In this document: in pieces, positions 1 to 10,513 of the stretch
Position numbering within the stretch: position 1 is the first letter of the stretch
Layout: the number at the start of each line of letters is the position of its first letter
Assembly: GCA_015680905.1 (NCBI GenBank)
Contig: CM027378.1
Coordinates: 13,373,001-13,437,000, forward strand
Direction: 5' to 3'
DNA from: Coptis chinensis
Lineage: Eukaryota; Streptophyta; Magnoliopsida; Ranunculales; Ranunculaceae
Length of the DNA stretch: 64,000 nucleotides
Program-made: the position numbers and the translations under genes
The notes under the pieces: model-generated
What the model was told of the DNA's origin: nothing
Database searches by the model: none
Seen by the model: the letters and a program-made list of their open reading frames with translations, nothing else

Positions 1-153
1 ACTCAGTAGATGAGCAACAGAAGGGTCTACAATAGGAGTAGACTCAAAAATGGCATTGGCTTCCTCTAAGTAGGAGTCATCGGCAAAATCTAAACTTCTA
101 AAGGAAAGAAATTTATGCATATGGTTTTCTGGAAACGTGTTATTAAAATAGTT

Positions 154-606
154 TTAAGCTAAGCTCTCGATCATGCTAATCTCCCTATCTATAGATGAGT
201 CTGGTAACTGTTTTATCATTTTAAAAACGTTTACCTCAACAGAGAGGTGACCAAAAGACATGAACATCAAACCATCGTGACAATTTATAAGCTCGTTGGC
301 AATTGCCAAGAAAGGGCGCCTTAAAATGATCAAAATAGAGTCGTTAGCGACTTCTGTATCGAGGATAACAAAATCAGCAGGATAGTAGAAATCCTGAACC
401 TTAACAAGCACGTTTTCAACCACACCCTTAGGATACTTAATAGACCGATCAACTAATTGCAATGTCATTTTAGTAGTTTGCATCTCCTGTAGACCTATTT
501 GTTTATATAAATAATAAGAGAGTAAGTTAACACTCGCCCCCAGGTCTAATAGTGCGGTCGTCGTGTGGGAATCTCCTAAGGTGCATTATACAGTAGGACG
601 ACCAGG
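154..606 (-). pseudogene. gypsy aspartic protease (retropepsin-like) domain
   Basis: The minus strand reads TTTALLDLGASVNLLSYY at about 565-510, the retropepsin active-site loop in the plant DLGAS form. It continues with KMTLQLVDRSIKYPKGVVE and the second conserved block FVILDTEV...IILRRPFLAIANELIN, where the usual G before RPFL is replaced by R. This enzyme normally cuts the gag-pol polyprotein. The domain is at the expected place after gag. An in-frame stop upstream of the active-site motif and frame changes from gag make it a relic. Sequence 1-153 continues the same element with no recognisable domain. Confidence 0.75.
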
Positions 607-1845
607 GTCCTTGTACTTAATGATTTAATTATGTTCGGATAAAGTTAGAAATTGTTCAGTTAGAAAGGCGTCTTTTGGAATATTTGTTTTACGCCTAGTA
701 GTGCACAACTCTTTAAGAAAGTTAGCATGATGAGGTAACTTTTTAATCGTTTCAAGAAAGGGTAGGTTTATCGTTAGATTTTTGAAAACTTCCCTAATCT
801 CATCGAAATTCGTATCCTTGGCTAACATGGCTAATCTCTGGGAAAATAGTGGTTTCTCTCTATATTTAGCATATGGATCAATAGGATGTTTAACCTTTGC
901 TTTTTGTTTCTTAGGTTGTGGTTTAACTGGTACCTCTACTGGGGTAGGATCTTCAGTTATTACTTCAGTATCTAGCAAAATCTCCGGTGTAGGGACTATT
1001 GGTGGGGTAACTATAGGCATAGTTACGGCGTTATCAACCACTCTGCCAGAACGGAGAGTGGTGATGGTATTTAGCTCACCTACGATTCTATTTTCATTAC
1101 TAGTATTACCGTTTACCTCAAAGGCTGTGTTTGGTGTTTTAGGGTTAGGTATCACTTGACTTGGAAACACACCTTTTGGTTGTACTTTCTCTTGTGTTAA
1201 CTGCTGTAAGAAAAGTTGGATGGACTGTAAAATCTGTTGTTGGGCTTACATAAAGGCGTCAAAACGATCCGGTTGTGGAGGAGTGTTTGTTACAGGTTAT
1301 GTGATAGGAACTATGTCATATTGATTATTAATGGGTAGGTTGTGATGGTTATTATTTATCGGAATGATACCTCTATTAGCGTTATAATTATTATTGTTAT
1401 AATTATTATAATTCCCTTGTCCTTGTCCTTGTCGTGGTGGAGCTTGGTTGTAATTGTTTGTTGGCCTAACATTTTGATTATTATACCCTGGAGGTGTAAC
1501 TTGTTGATTATTTCTTCAACTGAAGTTGGGATTTTGTCTCTAAGGGGCGTTAGGAATAGGATAGCTATTAATGGAGCAATCATTATCTGGTTGTGATGGT
1601 TGTTGTTCATAGGCGAGAGGATAATAAGAGTCGGGATGCTCAGGACTCAAATAGAAATTACATGGAATAGAGTTGACATTTATGACGGGGATATGCTTTT
1701 GTTGAACAGAAATAGCTTCTATCTTTTTAGTGAGAGATTCGATTAAAGTTTTAAGCTCAGGATCGGGTTTAATCTCAAACATACCGGCAACCTTAACTAT
1801 TGAAGAAGAACTAGTGGAGCGAGGGATATCGTCACTACCCCCCAT
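607..1845 (-). pseudogene. gypsy gag C-terminal part and spacer before protease (frameshifted)
   Basis: Two open stretches, 1540-1845 and 625-1170, lie in different frames. The first contains KTLIESLTKKIEAISVQQK, a short predicted helical or coiled-coil segment usual after plant gag. The second holds a proline- and valine-rich linker, then YREKPLFSQRLAMLAKD and LKELCTTRRKTNIPKDAFL, which in Athila/Tat elements comes just before the protease. The same phrase recurs in the element at 26097-27062. No zinc knuckle is visible. At least one frameshift and one stop separate the blocks, so a full polyprotein cannot be made. Confidence 0.65.
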
Positions 1846-2474
1846 TTATTATTACGCTTTGTTTGATCTTCTAAAAACCTATAAGCCTCTGAGGTTCCTT
1901 TACTAAGGAAACTACCCCCATTCATTATATCAAGGACCTCTTTATGGTGGTGTAAAAGCCCCTTGAAAAAGGCACAAACTAACGTGTCTTTCGTAAGGTT
2001 ATGATGTGGACACTCTATAAGAAGATCAGTGAAACGATTCCAAGCCTCTAAAAAGGATTCATGAGGATTTTGGCGGAAAAAATGAATCTTGGAAAGCATT
2101 TCATATGTCTTCAGTGGTGGGTAAAAATGTTCCATAAACAATTGAACAAGTTTGGCCCATGAGTTCACAGAATTAGGCGCTTGGACAGTTAACCAAGACG
2201 CTGCCTTATCGGCTAGGGCTAAAGGAAGCACCCTCAGTTTAATTTGTTCTGCACCTACCGTAGGATGATTGAATGTGGTAAGAACTTCTTCAATCCTACG
2301 CATATGCTGATAAGGTTTTTCATGGTCTAACCCATGAAAAACTGGTAACAAATTAAATATATTTAAGGGGATTCGAAAATCCCCTACTGGGTCTACAAGA
2401 ACGATGCAAGATTTTGGGCTATTGTTCAGGGCTTTGTAAAAGTCAGAGAGAGGAAACTCTCTTTCTTCAGCCAT
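1797..2474 (-). CDS. gypsy gag (capsid) fragment, Retrotrans_gag domain
   Basis: About 225 residues from an ATG at 2474 (MAEEREFPLSDF). Residues 40-170 fit the plant retrotransposon gag fold: a motif near HMRRIEEV, then LPLALADKAASWL, WAKLVQLFMEHFYPP, FRQNPHESFLEAWNRF and LIECPHH. Gag forms the virus-like particle that packages element RNA. The frame is open to 1797 but then departs from the gag consensus, and the next gag segment is in another frame (overlapping ORF to 1845), so a frameshift lies near 1800-1845. The ATG is the first in a 0.7-kb leader that follows the primer binding site, which supports it as the real start. Probably not functional because of the frame break. Confidence 0.8.
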   Translation of the reverse strand: MAEEREFPLSDFYKALNNSPKSCIVLVDPVGDFRIPLNIFNLLPVFHGLDHEKPYQHMRRIEEVLTTFNHPTVGAEQIKLRVLPLALADKAASWLTVQAPNSVNSWAKLVQLFMEHFYPPLKTYEMLSKIHFFRQNPHESFLEAWNRFTDLLIECPHHNLTKDTLVCAFFKGLLHHHKEVLDIMNGGSFLSKGTSEAYRFLEDQTKRNNKWGVVTISLAPLVLLQ

Positions 2475-3149
2475 TATTTCAGGTGTAGTGTGTGGTATAC
2501 TAGATAGGTGTGTGTGTGTTGACGTTCACGATAGATTACGTTAGTCGTTTTTTCTCTACCTAACCTTAATCTCATGCAAAGCTAAGTCCAATATTAAAGA
2601 AACACGACAATAGTCAAAACAACCCTGATATGCTAGTATAAATCCTCTAACAAGATATGCGAGGAGTGGAAGAAAGAAGTACCTGAATGCCTCCTTGCTT
2701 CGCTTATGAATAGTGTCTTGTATATGTGAGCTCAGTATATTTAACAAGTTAGAAACACTGAATAACTTGAAGAAATGGAAATTTGGACTAACCTGTGAAA
2801 ATAGGGCTATTCAGAAGAGGGCGCGTGGCGCGCTCAGATTTTGCCTTTCAAGGGCGCGGGTTGCGCTCTTGCCTGACTCGAAGTCCAGGCATTTTAGTGT
2901 GGGGTGCGCTCCAAATTTGCCTTTCAAAGGCGCGTGGCGCGCTCTTGCCTTGGACGATGTCCAGGCACTTTAGCGCGGGGTGCACTCGGAAAATAGGCCA
3001 ACGAGGCGCTGGGTGCGCTCAGTGTATTTCTGTGAGAAAAAATCGGTTCTGAAGCAAACAACCACAGGTAGAACCAAACAAGGGTGGGTGGGTTTAATGG
3101 GACTTTAGTAGGATTAATACTACTAAAGGAAATGAAACTAAACACAACT
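2475..3149 (-). other. 5' leader of the gypsy element, with GC-rich tandem repeat
   Basis: Non-coding leader between primer binding site and gag ATG. At 2843-2994 it has two 76-bp tandem units (2843-2918 and 2919-2994), each starting GCCTTTCAA and containing GTCCAGGCA then a G-rich GGGGTGC stretch. These are much richer in GC and CpG than the surroundings. Apparent ORFs here are by-products of the repeat. Confidence 0.6.
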
Positions 3150-3168
3150 AAGATGGCAGTGACACCAT
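3150..3168 (-). other. primer binding site of the gypsy element (degenerate, tRNA-Asp type)
   Basis: Directly inside the LTR, the minus strand reads AATGGTGTCACTGCCATC. It aligns with the same position in the element at 29253-29272 (TGGCGACGCTGCCG) and resembles the TGGCGCCGTTGCCGGGG primer site complementary to plant tRNA-Asp. Several C-to-T type changes suggest CpG decay. Confidence 0.55.
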
Positions 3169-4053
3169 TTGATAATGGGGAAAACGATAGTTTTATCTAC
3201 GAATAAGTGATGAAACTCAAATGTAAGTAAAACTAAAATTGTTTTGTTGCTCAAGTATCAAAGTTATTTGCTCTCGTTATCAATGCAATATGTTTGGAGT
3301 AGAGAATTCGTTCCACTCCTAGTTCGTTTAGATGTGAAGTTTCCTAGTTCGTGTAAGCTAACAAAGTTGTGAGAGTAATGGATTGAATAAAACTACGATG
3401 GTGAATCAACAATCAAGATGATATAAATCAAACTACGGAAATACTAAATTGACAATATGAGGAGGAATTAGGGAAATTTGATTCCACCTTAATTCGACTT
3501 AATAAACTAGCATAGAATACGTTGTAATTCTAATCTTTACGTTTTCACGTAAAGGTTGGGTATTTATAATCCCTAACTATTCATGGTAATCTCTACCAAC
3601 TAATAACTAGCATGTGAAGCAATTAAACCCATTCTCATGGTGAACTAATTACTATCTATGCTAACAAAAATCAAGTAATTATCAAGGCTTCCTCAAACCC
3701 CTCTAATGGAGGTTTTAGCCTTGGATCATTTTACTATCATTTCTAAAACAAGAACAATAAGAACAATTCATTATTGAATAATTAAACCTTATAAATCTAA
3801 TTAAACAATAGTCTAATGATTCGAAATGAATTAATATTGTATTAAAACTAATTTAGAACTTGAGTTTATGACTAAACTAATTATGAAATTAAGACAAGAC
3901 TAAAGCTAACTAAGTATTGAATCATAAAACTAAGTTGAAATGAAAACTAATTCTTTATTATAAAACTAAATCTGATTCTAAATAAAATTCATTTCTTTGT
4001 TCTAAAACTAATTATTGGAATCTAAAAACTAATTTTATCAATTATCTAACTTA

Positions 4054-6489
4054 AGGTGTGTTTGTTAACTGGCAAATGGGGGTGGCTAATTGTATTTTCC
4101 CACTAGAAGTACTATTTGCCAGTGTTTGGGTGTATTTAAGGGCCCTGGCAAACACTATTTGGAATTAGCCGGCAAATCAAATTATCCCACTAGAAGTGGG
4201 AAAATAGAAAACACCTCCCCCCAAAGTTAAATTAGTCACCCGTTATTTTCCCACTATGGTAGGAAAATAGAAACAACTCTCCCTCTCGATCTCTCTTCTC
4301 TCTTTCTCACTGCCGCCTCTCATCAACTCACTCTCTTTTCAGGTATTCTCTCTCACTCTCATCTCTCATCTCTTATCTCTTTTTTTTTTCTCTTCTCTCT
4401 TTCTCTCAATCTCTCTTTCTCTCTCAAACTCTCGGTCTCTCTTTCTTTCAATCTATCTGTCTCACATTTTTTCACTGTTTCTTTTTTGGCATTTCATTAC
4501 TTCTATTTATTTGCATTAATAGACACCAAAATAAAGAAGACCAAAATACTCACGTTTTATGTATGTATATACTAATCAAAACTCAAAACTTTACTACTAA
4601 ATGGTGTGTGTGGTAGTGTGTGTAGTGTGTGCAATTAGGTGGTGTGGTGGGTGTGGTGGAGTGGTGGTGGTGTGTCTTGCCGCCGCTTCTGCGATCTTTG
4701 TTGGTTGCCTGCTCTGGGCTCTTGTGTTAGTCTTGGTGCTTGGTGGTGGCTGATTCCGTGGTGCTGATTTAGTGTGTGTGCACACAGGGTTTACGTATAT
4801 ATAGCAATCACTGTTTTCCTGTGTTCATTTTCATTCATTTCTCAGTTCCCACTAAGAAAAATCAGATCAACATGGGTAGTAAGTAATGCATAAGCCCAGC
4901 AGAGAGTGTAAGAAATGAGATTAGCATGATCTAGTGTCAAGTTGGAAATTATCGTTTTAGAAAAGAAAAGGAGGAGGAAAATAAATGAAATATTCCACTA
5001 CCACCCACACTAAATAGATGCACCGGACCATTTGTCATTTGATCTCTACACCCTTCCTTTTGGAAAAGTATGATTTCGTTATTCGAAGTCTTCCTTCTTT
5101 AGCTCTTGAAAACCATTTAAGGCCATCTCCAAATGGATTCGGACCACATGAAATGAGTCACCAACATGTCTCTATTACCACCTAAAATGAATGTTCTTTG
5201 TTGGTTCATTAAAACAAAATCATACTTCTTTGGAAAAGGATCTCACCATCTTTTGCTCATTATTGAATAAAGGTAACTTCGTCTTCACCAAAAAAATATT
5301 TATAATAAATTTGATGTGGATTGCACTGGTGCCTCAATTTGATGTGGTGCACTGGTGTTAAGGTAATTTGTGTGTGTATTGTAGTCCCTCTTTAGTAAAT
5401 TTATAGTGTGGATTGCAATTATTTGTCATTGGCGGCTTGGCGCTGCTGCTAGTGTGCTGCATTTTATTGTGTTTGTGTGCTGTGTGTGTGTGTGCGTGAT
5501 GCGTGAGTAGTGTGTGTGCTACTGTGGTGTGTGCTGATTTAGTGTGTGTATGTTGTCTGAATCCACATTTGGCCTTCAAATGTAATTAAATAGACGATCA
5601 TGATTTATACAGAGAATCTTATGGTGTATCGAGTATCAATTATCTTTGTTTTATTAATTATCTTGATGCACTTTCTTAACTAGGAATTGTTTTATGTATA
5701 TTAACTCGATTTGTATGCTTATTAATTAGATATGGCATGCAAATGGACAAATGCGATGGACAGTGTTCTTATCGATACATTTCATGGCGAGCTATTTCTA
5801 GGTCATAAGAATGAGAATGGATTTCTTCTAATATCAAAAGAGCGTGCAACGGAAACACTCCAAAACATATTTACATTTGGTATCGACTTGACTATTAGTC
5901 GTGTAACTCAACGAATGAAGACCTTACGATGGATTGCACGCGATATTCCTAATGTAACTATGCAAGAGGGGTTTAAATGGAGTTCTGAAGAACAGAAGAT
6001 CATAGCTAACAATGATATTTGGGATCAAGCAATATCACGGAATCTGAGTATGGGAAAGTACAAAAATAGAATTTTTTCAAGGCACAATGACATTTTATAT
6101 GTGTTTGGATAATAATAATTGTTATGGTTCATTGCACTTTCACTTTATTTTATAGTTGTTTGAGAAGACATCCTATGGATACTATTAAAGTTGAGTTCTA
6201 TTGTATTGTATTTAATTTTATTTAATTTTTTGTTATATTTCATTGAGTTTGAAAACCAAAAAAAATATCTCCAAAAAATTGAAATATCATTTGCCACTGG
6301 AGAAAAACCATGTAAACAAACACTGGCAAAACTGACAAATCTTATATTTTCCCACTATAAATTTTTGCAAACAAACACTGGCAAACTAAAATTTTCCCAC
6401 TATAGATTTGTCTGGCAAATCTATATTGGGAAAACACTGGCAAATCTTATATTTTCCAACTAGAAGTTTGCCAGTTAACAAACACACCC
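4054..6489 (+). mobile_element. PIF/Harbinger-type element, transposase lost, Myb-like ORF kept
   Basis: The ends are inverted repeats: left AGGTGTGTTTGTTAACTGGC, right the complement of GGGTGTGTTTGTTAACTGGC. They are flanked by TTA on both sides (4051-4053 and 6490-6492), the target duplication typical of PIF/Harbinger. Subterminal motifs TTTGCCAGTGTTT and TTTTCCCACTA recur near both ends and are likely transposase-binding repeats. The interior holds a pyrimidine-rich stretch (4270-4470), TG-rich stretches (4598-4790, 5360-5550) and one Myb-like gene. No transposase domain is present, so it is non-autonomous. Confidence 0.85.
5732..6112 (+). CDS. Myb/SANT-like protein of a PIF/Harbinger element
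   Basis: 126 residues from an ATG preceded by AT-rich leader. MACKWTNAMDSVLIDTF opens like the plant Myb/SANT-like domain (Myb_DNA-bind_3): conserved W at residue 5, D about residue 10, then ISRVTQRMKTLRW (residues 53-65), the recognition-helix region, and GFKWSSEEQKIIANNDIWD, the usual second segment. In PIF/Harbinger elements such a protein is the second ORF; it binds element ends and helps bring the transposase into the nucleus. The frame is fully open, unlike almost every other transposon ORF here. The closing residues (SRHNDILYVFG) fit the short form. It could also be a captured host gene of the same domain class. Confidence 0.7.
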   Translation: MACKWTNAMDSVLIDTFHGELFLGHKNENGFLLISKERATETLQNIFTFGIDLTISRVTQRMKTLRWIARDIPNVTMQEGFKWSSEEQKIIANNDIWDQAISRNLSMGKYKNRIFSRHNDILYVFG

Positions 6490-7079
6490 TTAGTAACTAA
6501 GTAGCTTAAGAGCTAAGTCTTAGTCTCTTTATATAGAAGATACTAGATCCACAATTTCATGCATGGGCTTGGAAGGCATGTTTTGGGCCGGAAAATCGAG
6601 CCCAAAACCTCATTACTTCAGTCCACAAAGGGGTTTTCAACTGGAAATAACTTCGTTAGCCTTTTAGTTTACTTTTGCTCCTCTGATTAGGTCAAGGCTC
6701 GGACCATTTCCAAGCCGGTCGTTTTGACATATGATAGGCCCAATTCTGAGGTCTGAGTCCAAAGATACGACTTTTGGAAGTTCTTATGACTTTTATGTGC
6801 TATTTCTGCCCACTTTGACTTTGACTTTTCAGCTTTGACCGGGTTTTAAAAAGGCTTTTTCTCCTTGAATCTTGGCCTTTTATCATAGAACTTTTTAGCA
6901 ACCAACCTTTGCTCCTTTATCTCGCAAAAGGGACATATTTCTACACATAATTGACTATAATACTTGAAATATACAAAAGCACGATAACAGTACTAACTTT
7001 TACTTATTCATCATATAATTGGTCTAAAAGCAATATTGTTAAGGGGTTAAAATTACAGTTTTGGGATCTTATCAGACAT

Positions 7080-7864
7080 CAAACCTCATGTGTAGATACA
7101 CCTCAATAAAATGGGGTTGCTGAGAGAAAAAATAGACCCATTCTTGAAGTTGGCAGATGCCTAATGTTACAAACAAATCTACCAAAGTTTTATTAGGTAG
7201 AGGCAGTCCTTACTGCCACATACTTGATTAATCGTATGCCCTCTTCAGTGTTAGGTGGAAAAACACCACACTCTGTTCTTTTTCCTGGTTAACCGCCTTT
7301 CCATTTCCCCCCCTCGTAATTTTGGTTGTGTCTGCTTTGTTCATAATCTTCAACTGAGTCGTGATAAATTGGACTCTCGTGCTATTAAGTGTATTTTCCT
7401 TGGGTATTCACGTACATAGAAAGGGTACAAGTGTTATAGTCCTCATCTGCGCAAATCCTTTGTCTGTGCTGATGTTACTTTTTTTTGAAGATGTTCCGTT
7501 TTACTCTTCAGAAGGGAAGGTGTCCTCTGAACCATTTGAGGATTGTGTTGTGCCATCTAGTGTACCCTTAAACCCTCCAATGTTGGCTGAGGGTGTTAAT
7601 GAGGGAGCTAATGATCTTGTTACCGATATTGATGTTGGAGAGCCAGCAGACGGAGCGCGTGCGCTCCCCTTATCTGCAGCTGATGTTTGCGAGCTTGAGA
7701 CCAAAAGTTCAACTACTTTACTGCCCTCACCTCTTCCCACTGTGTCTGTGGATCCTATTGTCATTCCGTCTTACCTCGATGTTCCTATTGCCCTACTGAA
7801 ACTTGAACGTCCACCTGCTAATATGCGTCTTCCTAGTAAGTATGCTCAGTATTCTAATTCTTAG
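7080..7864 (+). pseudogene. copia integrase C-terminal part and linker (broken)
   Basis: At 7093-7200 one frame encodes the motif DTPQxNGVAERKN, with a stop in place of the second Q. This is the copia integrase block that carries the catalytic glutamate (ER). TYLINRMPSSVLGGKTPHSVLF at about 7219-7290 is the following conserved region. After stops, 7361-7864 is an open linker rich in S, P, E and V (EDVPFYSSEGKVSSEPFED), typical between integrase and RT. Integrase joins element DNA to the chromosome; this copy cannot make a complete enzyme. Confidence 0.75.
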
Positions 7865-7915
7865 TATGCTTCCACTGATTATTTACCACCATCTGTCAAG
7901 TTTTTTGCTACATCC

Positions 7916-8642
7916 TTGTTGTCTGTCTCTGTCCCTTCTGACAATAGGGACACTCTATCCCGTCTTGGCTGGAAGCAAGCAATGGAAGAGGAGTTGAATG
8001 CCTTATATTCTAATAACACTTGGGTCCTTACATATCTTCCTCCTGGGAAGAAAGCGGTTGCTTGTAAGTGGGTTTTCACTGTTAATCATAATTTGGATGG
8101 TACTATTTCTCGTTTAAAGGCTCGCCTTGTTGCAAAAGGCTTTACCCAAACTTATGGTATTGATTACTTCGAGACGTTTTCTCCTGTTGCAAAGTTAGCC
8201 TCTGTGCGTATTGTTATTTCTATTGCTGTTCATTATCACTGGCCTCTGTTTCAGTTGGATGTGAAAAATGCCTTTTTACATGGAGATCTCATGGAGGAAA
8301 TCTATATGGTACAACCTCCTGGTTTTGTTGCTCAAGGGGGGAAAGTCTGTCGATTAAAGAAGTCTCTTTATGGGCTCAAGCAGTCTCCTAGAGCTTGATT
8401 TGCGAAGTTTAGCTAGGTTTTGATGGCTAATGGAATGACTAGGTGTGAATATGATCATTCCATGTGTTATTATCTTAGTTGTGTATGTTGATGATATCAT
8501 TGCCACAGGGTCTGACAAACAGGGTATTGCTCGACTTAAAGTCAATCTCTCAAGACAGTTCCAGACCAAAGATCTAGGAGAACTGAAGTATTTCTTAGGC
8601 ATTAAAGTTACAAGGTACCCTAGTAAAATTCATCTCTTATAG
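7916..8642 (+). pseudogene. copia reverse transcriptase (RVT_2), frameshifted
   Basis: 7916-8398 encodes [73 protein letters not shown] (first catalytic Asp) and [12 protein letters not shown], all RVT_2 landmarks. The tryptophan that normally follows is a TGA stop at 8396-8398. The domain resumes in another frame at 8445-8642 with VVYVDDIIATGSD, the YVDD catalytic box, and LGELKYFLGIKV. The enzyme copies element RNA into DNA. A nonsense codon, a second stop and a frameshift separate the halves. Confidence 0.88.
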
Positions 8643-8720
8643 AGAAAGTATGTATTAGGAGCTCGCCCAGCAGAGACTCGTACGGATTCGAACAACAAAC
8701 TCCAGTCAGATGTTAGAGAG

Positions 8721-9413
8721 TTGTATGCCGATATTGAGGGGTACCATAGATTGGTAGGAAAGCTGATCTATGCTACTATCACTCACCCAGATATCTCGTT
8801 TGCCATTAGTGTAGTCTCTCAGTATATGCATGCACTACAGATTCCTCACTACCAGGCAGTTATTCGTATTGTGCGGTATTTGAAAGGTTCTCTTGGTCGT
8901 GGATTAGTATATCGTTCTAATAGAAATTTTGATGTTGTTGGATATTCAGATGCTGATTATGCAGGATCAGTCTCAGATAGACAATCCACCACTAGGTATT
9001 GTACCTTCCTTTGTGGAAATTTGGTGACGTGGAAGAGTAAAAAGCAAACAGTTATGTCAAAGTCTAGTGCAGAGGCTGAGTACAGAGCTATGGCTCAGTG
9101 GACTGGTGAGTTAATGTGGATTCGTAATCTGCTACATGAGTTAGGTTTTGAGGTACATCTATCGATCCCACTTCATTGTGACAATCAGGCAGCCATTCAT
9201 ATCGCCTCTAATCCAGCATTTCATGAGCGAACTAAGCACATAGAGGTAGATTGTCATTATGTCCGACATAAGGTTGAAACAAAGGATATTAGTATTCCTT
9301 ATGTGGCGTCTCAAGATCAGTTAACTGATATCTTCACCAAACTAGTGGTTCGTCCAATTTTGAATTATATTGGTAACAAGTTGGGCATGAACGATATCTA
9401 TGCTCCAGCTTGA
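8721..9413 (+). CDS. copia RNase H domain (open segment)
   Basis: 230 residues in one open frame. YHRLVGKLIYATITHPDISF is the RT thumb end. VGYSDADYAGSVSDRQSTT, SSAEAEYRAMAQ, HCDNQAAIHIASNP and ERTKHIEVDCHYVRHKVE carry the RNase H acidic residues (SDADYAG, EAEY, DNQAA) and the closing histidine region. It ends at 9413, directly before the polypurine tract. It was once the C-terminus of the copia polyprotein and has no start of its own. Confidence 0.88.
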   Translation: MYADIEGYHRLVGKLIYATITHPDISFAISVVSQYMHALQIPHYQAVIRIVRYLKGSLGRGLVYRSNRNFDVVGYSDADYAGSVSDRQSTTRYCTFLCGNLVTWKSKKQTVMSKSSAEAEYRAMAQWTGELMWIRNLLHELGFEVHLSIPLHCDNQAAIHIASNPAFHERTKHIEVDCHYVRHKVETKDISIPYVASQDQLTDIFTKLVVRPILNYIGNKLGMNDIYAPA

Positions 9414-9420
9414 AGGGGGG

Positions 9421-9633
9421 TGTTGAAGTATGTAAAGTCCCACAATGTTATAAGTGTGGACACGTCTTTAGTAGTTTATATTTTGGTGTACAAGGGAAAC
9501 TTATCACCCAAGATAAGTTTAGTATAAATATATGAACCGGTGGGTAGAGAATATTAACTCTAAACCCTACCTTCTTCTTGTGCCTCCATCTTTCTTCTTC
9601 TCTACCTCATCTCCTTAACCTAACCAGCTAACA
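9421..9633 (+). repeat. copia 3' LTR
   Basis: Starts TGTTGAAGTATGT directly after the polypurine tract and ends CCAGCTAACA at 9633, a TGTT...AACA pair usual for copia. It holds AGTATAAATATATGAA (about 9520-9535), a likely TATA box, then a pyrimidine-rich leader. About 213 bp. The presumed target duplication is ACTAT (9634-9638); its mate is outside the window. Confidence 0.75.
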
Positions 9634-10229
9634 ACTATATGACTCTCCTAGTATAAAATAACACTAATGAACGTATGTTTTCTTTTTGATAGTTAGAACA
9701 TATTCCCTAATCCCTTAATTCCCTTTCCCCCACAGCAGGTGGAATAAAACCCAAGACTTTGGGCTAACCTCCCAAGTCAATATGTTATGAACTAGACCGA
9801 GAAAGCGAGTTCGTGAACAGTAAATCAAGTTCACAACCTAGTTCACTAAGTAGTAAATGGAGCTCATGAATAATAAACGGAGTTCACAACCTAGTTCATG
9901 AATAGCAAACTTAAAATGAAAAATAAACAAAACAATCTCTGATTCAAATGCAGAGCCTAATCTCTGTTTCACTAAAGCTAGAGCCTGAGTTCTTAACTAT
10001 TTTCTCCTTCCTTTCTTCCAAAAAGCTCCTCTCCCTTTATCACCACATTCAAGAGATTTTCTACTTACACGTGTCCCTTATACATTCTTCTATTTTACTA
10101 AATTACTCTTTTCCCTTGCTGAGATGGAACCGGTCTTGTTAGTCTCTGTAGGCTATGACCATAGTCCATGTAAGACATGACAATGCTGACTTCTTTAAGA
10201 ATTATTGTCTTCAAGGATTGAAGTGAGGG
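9634..10229. other. Non-coding stretch, probably 3' region of the adjoining gypsy element
   Basis: No gene seen. It lies after the end of the chromodomain gypsy polyprotein on the minus strand, so it may be that element's 3' untranslated region or LTR. I could not find LTR boundaries. Repeated GTTCAC/GTTCATGAA motifs occur at 9800-9910. Confidence 0.4.
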
Positions 10230-10513
10230 TAATGTGCAGAGATGTTCGCTCAATCCTCCCAATTAAGTGGCATCCTTTGGAGAAGTATGAGACCATTGAA
10301 TGAGGGCTTGAGCTATAGCTTGGTTATTTCGAGGAATGATTATGCGAGAAAGAACGGCTATAGGTTCCATTAAGAATTTGCCAGCCTGATCAACAAGGGG
10401 AAGTTGAGGAACTAGTACTGCAGTGGAACCTAACTTCTGCTTGAGTTGAGATACATGGAAAACTGGGTGGATTTTGGAGTCTGGTGGGAGGTATAGCTTG
10501 TAAGCTAATGTAC
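10230..10513 (-). pseudogene. chromodomain-like C-terminus of the gypsy polyprotein
   Basis: With frameshifts and stops, the minus strand reads fragments matching the chromovirus tail: PQLPLVDQAGKFLMEPIAV, then IIPRNNQAIAQALIQWSH followed by ATWEDL. LIQW...ATWED is the chromodomain core that in intact elements guides integration to certain chromatin. Short and decayed, so domain class is inferred from these few residues. Confidence 0.6.

Larger units (their letters stand above)
1..7074 (-). mobile_element. Ty3/gypsy LTR element (Athila/Tat-like), 5' part, runs off left edge
   Basis: Read on the minus strand the order is 5' LTR (3170-7074), primer binding site, leader, gag, protease; anything after protease lies beyond base 1. 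The protease signature is the DLGASVNLL form common in Athila/Tat-type elements. The LTR starts TGATAAGATCCC on the minus strand, close to the TGATAAGTGCTC start of the second such element at 21761-30864, so the two are related families. The outer edge abuts copia integrase sequence at about 7080, so this element inserted into a copia element. The likely target duplication is GACAT (7075-7079); its partner is outside the window. A PIF/Harbinger element later inserted into the LTR. Confidence 0.85.
3170..7074 (-). repeat. 5' LTR of the gypsy element, split by a PIF/Harbinger insertion
   Basis: Plus-strand sequence begins TGATAATGGGG at 3170 next to the primer site and ends GGGATCTTATCA at 7074, a TG...CA pair. 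Removing 4054-6489 and one TTA leaves about 1.47 kb, similar to the 1.6-kb LTRs of the related element at 21761-30864. No gene is present in the LTR parts 3170-4050 and 6493-7074. Confidence 0.75.
7080..9633 (+). mobile_element. Ty1/copia element, 3' part (integrase end to 3' LTR)
   Basis: Order on the plus strand is integrase C-terminal part, linker, reverse transcriptase, RNase H, polypurine tract AAGGGGGG (9413-9420), 3' LTR. This is the copia order (integrase before RT). The 5' portion was separated by the gypsy insertion at 7074 and lies left of the window. Several stops and a frameshift make it inactive. Confidence 0.9.

Noticed and set aside
782..1159. 125-codon ORF on the plus strand
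   Set aside because: It is antisense to the gypsy gag-protease spacer and has a low-complexity hydrophobic product; a shadow of the real frame.
2713..3052. Overlapping plus-strand ORFs with Arg/Cys-rich products
   Set aside because: Generated by the 76-bp GC-rich tandem repeats in the element leader.
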